In this document: positions 36,483 to 45,679 of the stretch, in pieces
Numbering within the stretch: position 1 is the stretch's first letter
Layout of the letters: each line of letters starts with the position of its first letter
Assembly (NCBI GenBank): GCA_025362295.1
Contig: JANYGX010000017.1
Span: 1-64,000 of the forward strand
Reading direction: 5' to 3'
Source: Sphingomonadales bacterium
GTDB taxonomy: Bacteria > Pseudomonadota > Alphaproteobacteria > Sphingomonadales > Sphingomonadaceae
DNA: 64,000 bases
Notes under the pieces: model-generated
Seen by the model: the letters and a program-made list of their open reading frames with translations, nothing else
Database searches by the model: none
Told to the model about the DNA's origin: nothing
Made by a program: the position numbers and the translations under genes

Positions 36483-38030
36483 ATGAAGTTCAATTTTGCC
36501 AAGCTCAGTGCCGTAAAAGCCGGTGCTATCGTCGTTTTTGCAGTGCAGGGCCCTGGCCTGACAAAGTCGGCGCAACAATTGGATAAAACATGCAAAGGCG
36601 CTCTCAGCCGTGCTTTAAAAGCCAGCCGATTTCACGGGGATATTGCAGAAATCATTGAGGTGCTCGCGCCACAAGGCCTGCGCTGTTCTCGTGTTCTGGT
36701 GGTTGGTTTGGGGAGTGCTGGCAAAGCGGGGCACGCTGATTTTGAACGTATCGGCGGTCAAATCGTTGCAAAACTCCAATCTTCAGGCGAAACTGTGGTC
36801 TCTGTTATCATGGATGCAATTGGAACCCTTGCTATCACAGTGTCAGAAGCGGCAATGCGGCTTGCTTTGGGTGGCAGATTACGCAGCTACCGGTTTGATA
36901 AATATCGCACAAAGGAAAAAGCAGCCAAAAAACCCAGCCTGACCCGTTTTGTAGTGCTTACTTCAGACTACAAGCAAGCTGATCAATTGTTCAACAATCA
37001 GGATCCGGTTATCGACGGGGTGTTCATGACCAGAGATCTGGTCAGTGAACCGGCCAATGTTTTATATCCAAAAAACTTTGCCGATCGAATTATGGCATTA
37101 AAAGATGTCGGCATTGAAGTAGAAATTCTCGGCGAAAGAGAAATGCGGCGCTTGGGCTTTGGCGCTTTGATTGGCGTGTCGCAGGGTTCCGCCCAGGAGC
37201 CTCAACTGGCAATTATGCAATGGAATGGTCATGCACAAAAAGCAACGCCCAAACCAGCTGACAAGCGCAACAAGACATCAACTTCTGCAAGCGCACCACC
37301 AGTTTTGCTGGTCGGCAAAGGCGTTACTTTCGATTCGGGTGGTATAAGCATTAAACCAGCTGGCGGCATGGAAGATATGAAGTGGGATATGGGCGGGGCA
37401 GGGGCCGTGACAGGGGCCATGTATGCCCTTGCAATACGTCGCGCCAGGGCAAATGTGGTCGGCGTCGTGGCCCTTGTAGAAAACATGCCATCTGGCACGG
37501 CACAGCGCCCGGGTGATGTTGTGCGTTCGCTGTCTGGCCAGACGATTGAAGTGATCAATACAGATGCTGAAGGTCGCCTGATTCTGTGTGATGCCATGTG
37601 GTATGCGCAAGAACGCTTTAAACCAAAAGTGATGATTGATCTTGCCACACTGACAGGTGCAATCATTATTTCGCTTGGTCACGAATATGCAGGTATGTTC
37701 AGCAATAACGATGACCTTTGCAAACAATTAAGCAGCAGCGGTTTCGCGTCGGGAGACAAGCTCTGGCGTATGCCAATGGGTGATAGCTATGATGGTCTGA
37801 TAAATTCACCGATTGCTGACATGAAGAATGTCGGGCCGCGCGAGGGGGGGTCTATCACGGCCGCCCAATTTCTGCAGCGTTTTGTCAAGCCAGGTGTCGC
37901 CTGGGCACACCTTGATATCGCTGGCATGGCATGGTCAAGCAAGGACACGGCTCTATGGGAAAAAGGCGCTACGGGATACGGTGTCCGTTTGCTGGACACA
38001 TTCATCCGCGATCATCATGAAGAAAAATGA
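36483..38030 (+). CDS. pepA: Leucyl aminopeptidase (peptidase family M17)
   Basis: A protein of 515 residues. The M17 catalytic half is clear: VGKGVTFDSGGISIKPAGGM with the metal-binding Lys and Asp, KWDMGGAGAV, and the signature NTDAEGRLILCDAM. The N-terminal macro-like domain is more variable. It removes N-terminal residues from peptides; in some bacteria PepA also binds DNA. A Lys/Ser-rich insert (about residues 256-274) precedes the catalytic part. It overlaps holC by 4 bases and is divergent from lptD across 116 bases. Confidence 0.94.
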   Translation: MKFNFAKLSAVKAGAIVVFAVQGPGLTKSAQQLDKTCKGALSRALKASRFHGDIAEIIEVLAPQGLRCSRVLVVGLGSAGKAGHADFERIGGQIVAKLQSSGETVVSVIMDAIGTLAITVSEAAMRLALGGRLRSYRFDKYRTKEKAAKKPSLTRFVVLTSDYKQADQLFNNQDPVIDGVFMTRDLVSEPANVLYPKNFADRIMALKDVGIEVEILGEREMRRLGFGALIGVSQGSAQEPQLAIMQWNGHAQKATPKPADKRNKTSTSASAPPVLLVGKGVTFDSGGISIKPAGGMEDMKWDMGGAGAVTGAMYALAIRRARANVVGVVALVENMPSGTAQRPGDVVRSLSGQTIEVINTDAEGRLILCDAMWYAQERFKPKVMIDLATLTGAIIISLGHEYAGMFSNNDDLCKQLSSSGFASGDKLWRMPMGDSYDGLINSPIADMKNVGPREGGSITAAQFLQRFVKPGVAWAHLDIAGMAWSSKDTALWEKGATGYGVRLLDTFIRDHHEEK

Positions 38031-38476
38031 CAAATATCAGTTTTTATCATCTCACATGCCACACACTATGTGAGGCTTTGCCTAAGTTAATGGAACGGGC
38101 CTATGCTGCCAAATTGAAGGTGGTGGTGCGAGCGGCAACAGATGCGCGCGTTCAAGAACTTGACCGTGCCCTGTGGGCCTATGATAACGCGAGTTTTCTG
38201 CCACACGGTACCGATCGCAATGAACAGCTGGATTTACAGCCGATTTTCATCACTACTAAAACAGAAATCCCCAATGCCGCCACAGTTATAACATTGGTTG
38301 ATAACCGAGTGGATGACGACATTAAAAATTTTGACCGGTGTCTCTATCTGTTTGACGGCAACGATCCGCAAGCTGTCACAACAGCCAGAGAACACTGGAA
38401 AATGTTTAAATCGGAAGATCATCAGCTGACATACTGGCAGCAAGCAGATACAGGTGGCTGGCAAAAGCAGGGGTAA
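38027..38476 (+). CDS. holC: DNA polymerase III chi subunit
   Basis: A protein of 149 residues, normal for HolC. Visible are ISFYHLTCHTLCEALPKLMERAY, a stretch ELDRALWAYDNASFLPHG that is the family hallmark, QPIFITTKTE, and FDRCLYLFDGND. Chi links the clamp-loader complex to single-strand-binding protein. It follows pepA with an ATGA overlap, a frequent pairing in proteobacteria. It converges on gspK, 10 bases away. Confidence 0.92.
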   Translation: MTNISFYHLTCHTLCEALPKLMERAYAAKLKVVVRAATDARVQELDRALWAYDNASFLPHGTDRNEQLDLQPIFITTKTEIPNAATVITLVDNRVDDDIKNFDRCLYLFDGNDPQAVTTAREHWKMFKSEDHQLTYWQQADTGGWQKQG

Positions 38477-38486
38477 AAATTCTTTT

Positions 38487-39338
38487 TTATTCTAAAAACC
38501 TTACGCGATATGGATCACCAGCATAGCCTGTATATTCCACAATTGTTGCACGCTCCAAACGGGCACCGTGGCCATCTTCAACCAGCACACGAATAGTAAG
38601 ATCGCGGCCTGCAATCTTTTCATCTTCCGTAAAACCAATTGCTGTGCGTTCCCCCGCCTGCTCACGTTGACGTTGAATTGAGGCAACGGAATTAAGGCTG
38701 CCACCTGTCATGACCGCAAGTGCCAAAGGATTAGCTGTGCGCTCATCAAAGCCTCCGCTTGATCCAAAAAATACAGTGAGGGCTGGAGAGAGTTTGGCCA
38801 ATAAGGCGGCATCCATACCTTTTATTTCTACCATTTCATCAATTGTGCGGAAGCTGCCATTGGTTGGTAATTTGCCTTCTTGCACATAGTCTGGCGCTTC
38901 AGCACCGTTGGTGCGTTTCTGGTCATCGTCATCGCGCCAATCCAGAAACGAATCTGTCAGTGTATTAAGACGGTCTCCACTGGCGCCAGCCAGTGCAAAC
39001 ATATCGCGCACCTGGCTCTCATCGATAATATTGATCGGGATTTTACCGCGTTCGTCTTCCACCTTGATAGTGATATTCATAGCGTCAAATTTAATCTGGC
39101 GGATGCTACCATCTATGGCCCAGCGACGGGTTTTATCTTTAATGGCAACGCCCTGAATGGCAAGATTAAGCCCGGCTTCGGCAGCAGCAACCAGTTTTGC
39201 ATGATCATATTGTGCGCTCACGCCAAGCATGGCCCCGCGACTGGCAGCCAAAATTTCATAGCTTACGTAGGCAAAGGCCACAATTGAAGCGACTGCCGCA
39301 ACCAGCGCATAACCCGCTTCGTTGCCACGCCTGTTCAA
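38487..39338 (-). CDS. gspK: Type II secretion minor pseudopilin GspK
   Basis: A protein of 283 residues. It has a short positive leader ending in Gly (EAG), followed by the hydrophobic helix YALVAAVASIVAFAY. It lacks the Glu at position 5 of the mature pilin, as is characteristic of GspK. The larger soluble domain has INIIDESQVRDMFALAGASG, FLDWRDDDDQKRTNGAE and a helix-hairpin-helix-like KGMDAALLAKLSPALT. GspK caps the pseudopilus tip with I and J. It is encoded last in the operon, after gspD, not after gspJ as usual. A 4-base overlap joins it to gspD. Confidence 0.88.
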   Translation of the reverse strand: MNRRGNEAGYALVAAVASIVAFAYVSYEILAASRGAMLGVSAQYDHAKLVAAAEAGLNLAIQGVAIKDKTRRWAIDGSIRQIKFDAMNITIKVEDERGKIPINIIDESQVRDMFALAGASGDRLNTLTDSFLDWRDDDDQKRTNGAEAPDYVQEGKLPTNGSFRTIDEMVEIKGMDAALLAKLSPALTVFFGSSGGFDERTANPLALAVMTGGSLNSVASIQRQREQAGERTAIGFTEDEKIAGRDLTIRVLVEDGHGARLERATIVEYTGYAGDPYRVRFLE

Positions 39339-41581
39339 GGCAGGCGTTCTTTTTTAATGATTGGCTGCACAAGGCGAAGTTTGCTTTCTAGCTCTTCAGT
39401 AACAGCATGAGCATCATCAGGCGTTCGAATGACACGTGGGCGTAACAGCACCAGCAATTCAGTTCTGCCTATATTGCTATTATTGTTGCCAAACAAAAAG
39501 CCGCCGATAACTGGAATGCGACTGAGGAAAGGCAGTCCGCTTTTACCTTTATTGCTGCTTTCTGAAATAAGGCCACCAAGAGCAATAATTTGACCATCTT
39601 GTACAGCAACAGTTGTTGCAATTTTACGGGTCGAAATAACGGGCGACGCAATAGCGGTTTGTGATGTGTTGTTGGTATCATTTGTAACTTGGCTGACTTC
39701 TTGGGCAACATCAAGCAAAACAAGCCCACCGCTATTCACACGTGGTGTAATTTTTAAAATGACACCGGTGTCTTTATATTCAATTGAATTCGCGACGGTT
39801 GGGTTTGCGTTGCCAATTGTACTGGCCGAGCCAGTTGATATCGGTACTTGGTTGCCAACCTGCAAGGCTGCCGTCTGATTGTTCAGCACCAACAATTTAG
39901 GCGCTGAAATGACCTTGATCGTCGTCAAGCCTTCGAGTGCCTCCAATGTAGCAGATATCGAACTCCCGTTTGAATAAAATGTCGATAAACCAGGAAATGT
40001 ACGCGCAAGATTAGCAATCGTATTCAAAGTTGAAGTTGTGTTACCAGTGGTAGGGGGAAATGTTGTGCCTTGGCCAGCAGCACCAGGCGCGCCGCCCAGT
40101 GTGAAATTTGCGTCGCCTTTCTGAAAGCTCCACTGCACTCCATAGCGCAGTGCATTGGTCAGCGTTACTTCTGTCACAGCGGCTTCAATCATGACCTGAT
40201 AAGGCAAAACGTCGAGCTTGCGCAGCGCATCCTCAACTATGGCATAATCATGCGGCGTTCCAAAAACGATGATGGCGTTGTTTGTTTCATCACTAGTAAT
40301 TTTAGCGCGTATGCCAGTTTCGACAGCAGCATTCACGTTGTTTGCAGTATCGCTTAGACTGTTACTTCGGCCAATTGTGTTGCCTGGTACGCTGCTTTGG
40401 TTGCCAGTGCCGCGCCTGGAATTATAACGATTATAGTTATTGTTCTGAGTGTCAGCAGCATTCGCGCTACCAATAGAAGACGCGGCGTTGCCAAGCGAGC
40501 CGGTAGCAAAAGGTTCCTTTGGCGCATCATCACCTGACGACGATCCATTGCCAAAAGCATTGTTGATCACTTTTGCAATATCACCAGATCGACCATTTTG
40601 CACCCGGTAAACAAACAAGCGTTTTTCGTTATTCTGACCCTCTCGATCAAGAATTTCGATCCAGCGTTTTACATCGTTGAGATATTGAGCCTGCGATGAA
40701 ATTGCAAGAATTCCATTCAAACGCTCCATGGAAATCAAACGCACCAAGCCTTTGGTCGGGGCACCATTGCCATTTAGCAATTTCTCAAGTTCTGGCACGA
40801 TTAAACGACTATCAGTGCGTTGCGGCACAAACATGCCGAACGACATATTGCGCAACCAGTTAACATCAAACTGTTTTAGCAATTCGCGGACACTGTTGCG
40901 CTGGCCGCTGGTGCCGGAAACCACAAGCGTATTTTCAGAGCCCTCTGTTTTTGTCACGACACCGGGTAAAATTGGCTCCAGCAGTTTGCGCATTTCTTCC
41001 GCACCAACAAACTTGAGCTGAATGGTCTCCGTTCCAAAACCGGTGGATTGACTGTTGACGACGGTTGATTGGCCTTTGGCAATATCGATAGCCTCAACTG
41101 TGTACGTGCCACCACGCGGCACCAAAGCAAAATTGGCGGCCTTCAGGGCTTCCTCGAACATTGCAAGCACAGAAGTACGCGCTACCGGCCGCTGGGTAAC
41201 CAGTGTCACTGGCGCGTGAACTTCGGGATTTAGGGTATATTGAAGTTTCAATAAATCACCGAGCACAGCTTTGGTAACAGTCTGCACATCGGCGGCTGGA
41301 AAATTCAGGCTGATATCGCCAGAGCGCGGCGAAATGCGGATGTTGTTGGTGGTGTGCGGCAAGGGTGCCTGACCCGCAACTATAGTGCTGCGAACAGCGG
41401 GATCAACCTGAACATTGACTTTGTTTTTTTCTGAAGCTGGAGACGGTGATATGCTTGTGGTTTGAACAGACTCAGCTACGGGCAGATTAATTTGTCGATG
41501 CATGGATGCACAGCCACCCAGCATTAATGCCAGCGTAGCCGTCGCCATCGTTTGGCGATTGATGCGGTGTGTTTGTATCAT
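39335..41581 (-). CDS. gspD: Type II secretion secretin GspD (lipoprotein signal)
   Basis: A protein of 748 residues. The N-terminal signal ends in the lipobox LGGC, so the secretin is probably lipidated. N-domains follow: ISLNFPAADVQTVTKAVLGD (N0), two further N domains with VGAEEMRKLLEPILPG and LFVYRVQNGRSGDIAKV, and a Ser/Asn-rich insert of about 80 residues (about 340-420). The secretin core has VMIEAAVTEVTL, VPISTGSAS and IKITPRVN-like ILKITPRVNSGG. It forms the outer-membrane gate of the T2SS. A lipobox on GspD itself may remove the need for a separate pilotin. Confidence 0.93.
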   Translation of the reverse strand: MIQTHRINRQTMATATLALMLGGCASMHRQINLPVAESVQTTSISPSPASEKNKVNVQVDPAVRSTIVAGQAPLPHTTNNIRISPRSGDISLNFPAADVQTVTKAVLGDLLKLQYTLNPEVHAPVTLVTQRPVARTSVLAMFEEALKAANFALVPRGGTYTVEAIDIAKGQSTVVNSQSTGFGTETIQLKFVGAEEMRKLLEPILPGVVTKTEGSENTLVVSGTSGQRNSVRELLKQFDVNWLRNMSFGMFVPQRTDSRLIVPELEKLLNGNGAPTKGLVRLISMERLNGILAISSQAQYLNDVKRWIEILDREGQNNEKRLFVYRVQNGRSGDIAKVINNAFGNGSSSGDDAPKEPFATGSLGNAASSIGSANAADTQNNNYNRYNSRRGTGNQSSVPGNTIGRSNSLSDTANNVNAAVETGIRAKITSDETNNAIIVFGTPHDYAIVEDALRKLDVLPYQVMIEAAVTEVTLTNALRYGVQWSFQKGDANFTLGGAPGAAGQGTTFPPTTGNTTSTLNTIANLARTFPGLSTFYSNGSSISATLEALEGLTTIKVISAPKLLVLNNQTAALQVGNQVPISTGSASTIGNANPTVANSIEYKDTGVILKITPRVNSGGLVLLDVAQEVSQVTNDTNNTSQTAIASPVISTRKIATTVAVQDGQIIALGGLISESSNKGKSGLPFLSRIPVIGGFLFGNNNSNIGRTELLVLLRPRVIRTPDDAHAVTEELESKLRLVQPIIKKERLP

Positions 41582-42189
41582 TGTTGGTTGGCCTCTTCTG
41601 GGTTGCTGTCGGGAGCGGGCTGTTCTGCTTCCGGATTGGGTGCTTCGCGCTGGCCTTGCACAGCAATTGTGTTTTGGTTCGTCGCTATCGTTTGTCCATT
41701 TGTATCACCACGTGAACCGACGGGTATTTCTATGCGCTTGTCAGCACGTGTGAACGTTACCCTGTCCAGATGTATGGCCTGCACTAGCCAACCCTCATGA
41801 AGTTCGCCAGTATGAAGTGCAGCCGTTGTGCCGTCGCGATTTTTTACGAACGCTATTGCCAGTGTCTTACCTGTGGTGATGCCAACAACCACAAAACTCC
41901 CGTTCGTACTGGCCGTTGCCGTAGCGGTTGCAGTGATTTCATCAAACTGCCGCGTTGGGGTAAACAGGGGGCGCTCTTTTATGAACGGATACTCTCCAAT
42001 TTTTGGAATAACCGAAGCGCGCACGTGCCTTGGCATCAAATTAGAACCTGGCGGCAAAACAGTTTGATTAGGAAAAATAAATTGCACAGCAAGCCCAAGC
42101 AGCAAAAAACCACTGAGCACAGCTGGCAAAAAACCAGTGCTACCGGGACGCGGGAGCAATATATGGGGCGGAAATTTCAAGGCGTACAT
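41578..42189 (-). CDS. gspN: Type II secretion protein N-like (GspN/XpsN type, GspC analogue)
   Basis: A protein of 203 residues with one membrane segment (about residues 21-40) and a periplasmic part. ERPLFTPTRQFDE followed by an HR-like beta domain (VVVGITTGKTLAIAF to RVTFTRADKRIEI) resembles XpsN, and the HR domain of GspC. No PDZ or coiled-coil part is seen; the tail is Pro/Glu/Asn-rich. It probably connects the inner-membrane platform (L, M) to the secretin, the job of GspC elsewhere. Its start lies 50 bases inside gspM, and its end overlaps gspD by 4 bases. Confidence 0.65.
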   Translation of the reverse strand: MYALKFPPHILLPRPGSTGFLPAVLSGFLLLGLAVQFIFPNQTVLPPGSNLMPRHVRASVIPKIGEYPFIKERPLFTPTRQFDEITATATATASTNGSFVVVGITTGKTLAIAFVKNRDGTTAALHTGELHEGWLVQAIHLDRVTFTRADKRIEIPVGSRGDTNGQTIATNQNTIAVQGQREAPNPEAEQPAPDSNPEEANQQ

Positions 42190-42691
42190 CCATCGGGGTT
42201 AAGTGTCCAGTTTCCAAAGCTTGGTCTGCGGCAATTGTTAAAGAATCTATAAAGATATAGGGAGGTTGGTTCTGCAAATCCTTTAAACTATCGGTGAGTT
42301 GGATCAGGCTCAACTGTATATCTGAACGTACTTTGACAAAACCAGTGTTGGCTTGCATTTCCTGCGCCGCCTTGATCTCACCGCCGTGGCTGGCCACTAG
42401 CTTAATAACGCGGGCTTTTAGAATTTCAGCCGCCGCTGCCGCGCTGGGCGATGTCATTGCAAACTGGCCGCTGCTACCTCTTAAACTGTTGGCTTCTGCA
42501 CGCCACTGCGGAATGGCGCTTATCAAACGGTCGTTGCTTGAATATGTGCGGAGCAAGTTGGCCCTGGTCTCGGCACGATCCATGAAACCACTTACGATTG
42601 GCATAACAATACCAAACCCGACAAGCAACACAGCGGCAAAGAGCAATCCAATTGCAATCAAACGTTTTTCCCGGGCTGTAAGATTATTCAT
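42140..42691 (-). CDS. gspM: Type II secretion inner-membrane platform protein GspM
   Basis: A protein of 183 residues with a short cytoplasmic N-terminus (MNNLTAREKRL), one membrane segment (about residues 10-33), and a periplasmic helix plus ferredoxin-like domain ending in an IDSLTIAADQ strand. This is the layout of GspM, which partners GspL. Sequence conservation in the family is low, so the call rests on size, topology and position between gspL and gspN. Confidence 0.8.
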   Translation of the reverse strand: MNNLTAREKRLIAIGLLFAAVLLVGFGIVMPIVSGFMDRAETRANLLRTYSSNDRLISAIPQWRAEANSLRGSSGQFAMTSPSAAAAAEILKARVIKLVASHGGEIKAAQEMQANTGFVKVRSDIQLSLIQLTDSLKDLQNQPPYIFIDSLTIAADQALETGHLTPMDVRLEISAPYIAPASR

Positions 42692-43731
42692 CGCCCGGCC
42701 TTTATGTTTTGCGGAGTTTTTGTATCAGCTGTAATATCGAAAGGTTGTCCGGCGTTATTTTTCAGCACAACATCTGAGGTTGACGGGCGAACATTCTTGA
42801 GCATGGTTGAGCGGGAAAGCGCAGCAATCATATCGATATTGCTGCGCTTGTAACCGGCAAGCCGAATGGTCTGGCCATTCCATGTCAAACGCTGAACCCA
42901 AGCTTCGTCAGGCAATGTCTGTGAGACAGCAGACAGAATTTTAAGTGGCTCTTGCCCTGCACGACGCGCAATTACGGCTTCACGCTGCGCGTGGTCTTGC
43001 TCAATGCGTTGACGTAGCTGGCGACCAACATTGGCTGTGGCTGATTGACCGTCAATTGTCGTTTGAAGCTGATTGATATCGTGCATATCACGAAAAATAA
43101 GCACGGCAAGATTGATCAGTAAAAGTGCAGCAACACTGCTCCACCAGATCAATCTCGATTTATGCTCGTCATCTTTTCCCTCGCTTGCACGCATGGGCGG
43201 GATGAAATCCAGCCGCGTTCCCGCAGTCGTCAGGCATTTAACATCAAGTCCATGGGCTGCGGCGAGCTCAACGGCGCTGTCAGCAACAGTTTTTACGATT
43301 ACACCAAGCTGAATTTTTTGCCTGCCGTTATCAGAGTCGCGGGCAACCTGATACGCATTGTGATAAATCGACTCAGCTGAAAAAGGCGTTAACCGATCAA
43401 TATCTAGGGCAATTAGGCGATTTATATCTTTAGCCGACAACAGCGGCATATCAAGTGTACGTTGTAAAACCTGACTATCTGGAATGACTAATGTCACTGG
43501 TGTGCGCCGGCCATCAGCTTTGGAACTGAAGGCAATCTCATTGCCAAGTTTGGTAAATCTGTATTGTCCGCCGCCCAAAGATTCTGCCGTGAGAGCTGTT
43601 CTTGATGAAAACCTATTGTGCCAAAATTTTGGCATTATGGCACTCAGTTCACCCAGCCACCAGCTAAAGCCGCTTTTTATCCATTCACTCAGTGTTTCCA
43701 TGTCGGCATTAAGAATATCTTGCATACTCAT
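42688..43731 (-). CDS. gspL: Type II secretion protein GspL
   Basis: About 347 residues from the ATG at 43731, which overlaps the gspJ stop by 4 bases. The N-terminal cytoplasmic part has an actin-like/PilM-like pattern (VTLVIPDSQVLQRTLDMPLLSAKD). One membrane segment follows (LIWWSSVAALLLINLAVLIF, about residues 200-219), then a coiled coil and a ferredoxin-like domain (LPDEAWVQRLTWNGQTIRLAGY). GspL anchors the ATPase GspE to the membrane. The membrane-distal half resembles PilN. Confidence 0.85.
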   Translation of the reverse strand: MSMQDILNADMETLSEWIKSGFSWWLGELSAIMPKFWHNRFSSRTALTAESLGGGQYRFTKLGNEIAFSSKADGRRTPVTLVIPDSQVLQRTLDMPLLSAKDINRLIALDIDRLTPFSAESIYHNAYQVARDSDNGRQKIQLGVIVKTVADSAVELAAAHGLDVKCLTTAGTRLDFIPPMRASEGKDDEHKSRLIWWSSVAALLLINLAVLIFRDMHDINQLQTTIDGQSATANVGRQLRQRIEQDHAQREAVIARRAGQEPLKILSAVSQTLPDEAWVQRLTWNGQTIRLAGYKRSNIDMIAALSRSTMLKNVRPSTSDVVLKNNAGQPFDITADTKTPQNIKAGR

Positions 43732-44414
43732 GCGGCACGCCCCTGACATTTCCCGGTTGTGCCATTAATAACACACGCAATATCCGTGTTGGCGGCTGGT
43801 CGGACAATAAGCTCAGGCCAGTTACGACTATCATTTGTCGCAAAAGCAACTTTGATGCGCACCAGTTTTGGTGGTGATGGCCGATCTGTCCAACGCGGAT
43901 GCCAAGAGGCAAGTTTATCCGGTGGTAAAATGCCGTAATAAGAAATTTCCATGAACTGCACGCCGCGTAGTAAAACATCGTTATCCCACGGGCCTTTTGG
44001 TGGACCTGGCAAATTGGCAAGTTCACTGATGCCAACCCGCGACGATACACTGTCTGCTGATGTCAGTGTTAGATCTCCCCCCGCACTCAGCCAAATACGA
44101 TAACGATGCAGAGCTGCGGGAGCTGCTACAGCTTTAGGTTCAGCAAAAAAAACAAACGAGTCTGCGATGCCCTGTAGATCAGCATAAGGCTCACTTGAAT
44201 CATAGCGTGTTGCAGGGAAAATCCGTTCCAGCCGATCACGCAATATCGTCTGTGCCGCTTCAACCGACTCACCTGTTGCCGTGCGTGTTTCAATATGCTC
44301 CCAAACTCGCCGGCCGGTGCCGACACCTGACATCAACATCATGCTAACCATGCCAAGAATTGCGAGGCTCACCAAGAGCTCCACCAAAGAAAACCCAGCG
44401 CAAGAGCGATTCAT
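43728..44414 (-). CDS. gspJ: Type II secretion minor pseudopilin GspJ
   Basis: A protein of 228 residues. The leader is short and cleavage occurs after CAG, before FSLVELLVSLAILG with the needed Glu at position 5. The C-terminal half (KLVRIKVAFATNDSRNWPELIVRP) matches GspJ. It forms the tip complex with GspI and GspK. The gene is joined to gspI and gspL by 4-base overlaps. Confidence 0.9.
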   Translation of the reverse strand: MNRSCAGFSLVELLVSLAILGMVSMMLMSGVGTGRRVWEHIETRTATGESVEAAQTILRDRLERIFPATRYDSSEPYADLQGIADSFVFFAEPKAVAAPAALHRYRIWLSAGGDLTLTSADSVSSRVGISELANLPGPPKGPWDNDVLLRGVQFMEISYYGILPPDKLASWHPRWTDRPSPPKLVRIKVAFATNDSRNWPELIVRPAANTDIACVINGTTGKCQGRAA

Positions 44415-44818
44415 TGTGCAACCCTTTTGGGTAACAACCGCAAACTAGAAAGTGTTATCAGGTCCTGATCAGCATCTCTCCGCCTTACAGTCACACGAAC
44501 CCGCTCCATCTGGCCCACGTCATTCTCATCACTGGCAAAAACATAGGGTGCAACATCAAGCTGCCAGGCCATCTCCCCATCAATTCCGGATGTGCCGCCA
44601 GTCGATAGTGATTGCGTTATACCAGCCGTTGCCATCTGGGATTGCGCAACCAGCAGAGCTTCGCGCCTTTCTTCAGCTTTTTTAGTACGAAGTGATGCAT
44701 CACCAATCGAGCGGTAAGTGGCTGCCAGCATCAAAGCAACAATTGCAGATGCAATGAGAGTTTCTATAAATATAGAACCGCTATCTCTCGTTGATTTTTG
44801 AGCCGTCAAATTCATCAT
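44411..44818 (-). CDS. gspI: Type II secretion minor pseudopilin GspI
   Basis: A protein of 135 residues. The prepilin site is DSG before SIFIETLIASAIVALML, with Glu5. The later part (REALLVAQSQMATAGI) and the strand RVRVTVRRRDADQDLITLSSL fit GspI. It initiates the pseudopilus tip. The gene overlaps gspH and gspJ by 4 bases each. Confidence 0.88.
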   Translation of the reverse strand: MMNLTAQKSTRDSGSIFIETLIASAIVALMLAATYRSIGDASLRTKKAEERREALLVAQSQMATAGITQSLSTGGTSGIDGEMAWQLDVAPYVFASDENDVGQMERVRVTVRRRDADQDLITLSSLRLLPKRVAQ

Positions 44819-45249
44819 TGAACCGTGACGATACCAGTGAACGAATCGATTGAAATACCTATGGAGCGATACGCTGTGGCCATAACAAAATGTCCACCGG
44901 TAGATGTGCCATCAGGATAAAACTCAATGCTACGGTTCGGATTTGCATTGAGGTGGACAGCACCAGGCACAGCCGTTTGCGAACCTGTCAACCAACCATA
45001 GCTTCGACCATCAGGGGCCATGGCGACCACGACCCTGCCGCCACTGCGAAGCGCTTCGGCTCTGGCAATGCGCAGGTTGGCCTCAAGGGCACTCGCGGCT
45101 TGCCTAAGCGCAAGAGTACCAAGGTTTTGTTGGAGGCGGGGAAAGGCGATCCCACCTATCAAAGCTGTCACGGCAACGACCACCAGCACCTCTATCAAAG
45201 TGGTACCAGCATCCCTTTCATAACGACCATATATATTAGTTTGTGACAT
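44815..45249 (-). CDS. gspH: Type II secretion minor pseudopilin GspH
   Basis: About 144 residues from the ATG at 45249, which lies 14 bases inside the gspG end. The leader ends DAG, before TTLIEVLVVVAVTALIGG with Glu5. The body (LEANLRIARAEALRSGGRVVV) and a C-terminal SIEFYPDGTSTGG strand are typical of GspH/FimT pseudopilins. An alternative start at 45276 would lengthen the leader without benefit. Confidence 0.87.
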   Translation of the reverse strand: MSQTNIYGRYERDAGTTLIEVLVVVAVTALIGGIAFPRLQQNLGTLALRQAASALEANLRIARAEALRSGGRVVVAMAPDGRSYGWLTGSQTAVPGAVHLNANPNRSIEFYPDGTSTGGHFVMATAYRSIGISIDSFTGIVTVQ

Positions 45250-45679
45250 CCTTGGCCTCACCGGTTCCGCCCTCACTATGATCGGAACCTAAACTAAAAA
45301 CATCAAATTCGCCTTTGCGCCCTGGAAGTCGGTAGCCATAAGGTGTTTGCCACGGATCGTTCAAAGCGGCTGCGTCCTTAAGATAAGGCCCATTCCACGA
45401 CGGTATGCCCTGAGGCGCGGTAACCAACGATTTCAAACCTTCATCGGGGCCTGGGTAACGACCGACATCAAGCTTAAAAAGTTCGAGGGCTGCACTAATG
45501 TTTTGCACTTGAACTTTGGCGGTCTGGCTTCGAGAACTCCCAAGATATTTGATTACTTGAGGGGCAATGATAGCAGCCAACATGCCCATAATTGCCAACA
45601 CAACAAGTAGTTCAAGCAGTGTAAAGCCTGCATCTTTCCGCTCGTTGTATAGTGGTATATCTATATTTTTGTTTGTCAT
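45236..45679 (-). CDS. gspG: Type II secretion major pseudopilin GspG
   Basis: A protein of 147 residues. The leader ends KDAG, followed by FTLLELLVVLAIMGML with Glu5. The body has the GspG hallmarks LELFKLDVGRYPGPDEGLKSL and WNGPYLKD, DPWQTPYGYRLPG, and FDVFSLGSDHSEGGTGEAKD (the calcium-binding end). It is the main subunit of the pseudopilus. It overlaps gspF by 4 bases. Confidence 0.95.
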   Translation of the reverse strand: MTNKNIDIPLYNERKDAGFTLLELLVVLAIMGMLAAIIAPQVIKYLGSSRSQTAKVQVQNISAALELFKLDVGRYPGPDEGLKSLVTAPQGIPSWNGPYLKDAAALNDPWQTPYGYRLPGRKGEFDVFSLGSDHSEGGTGEAKDVTN

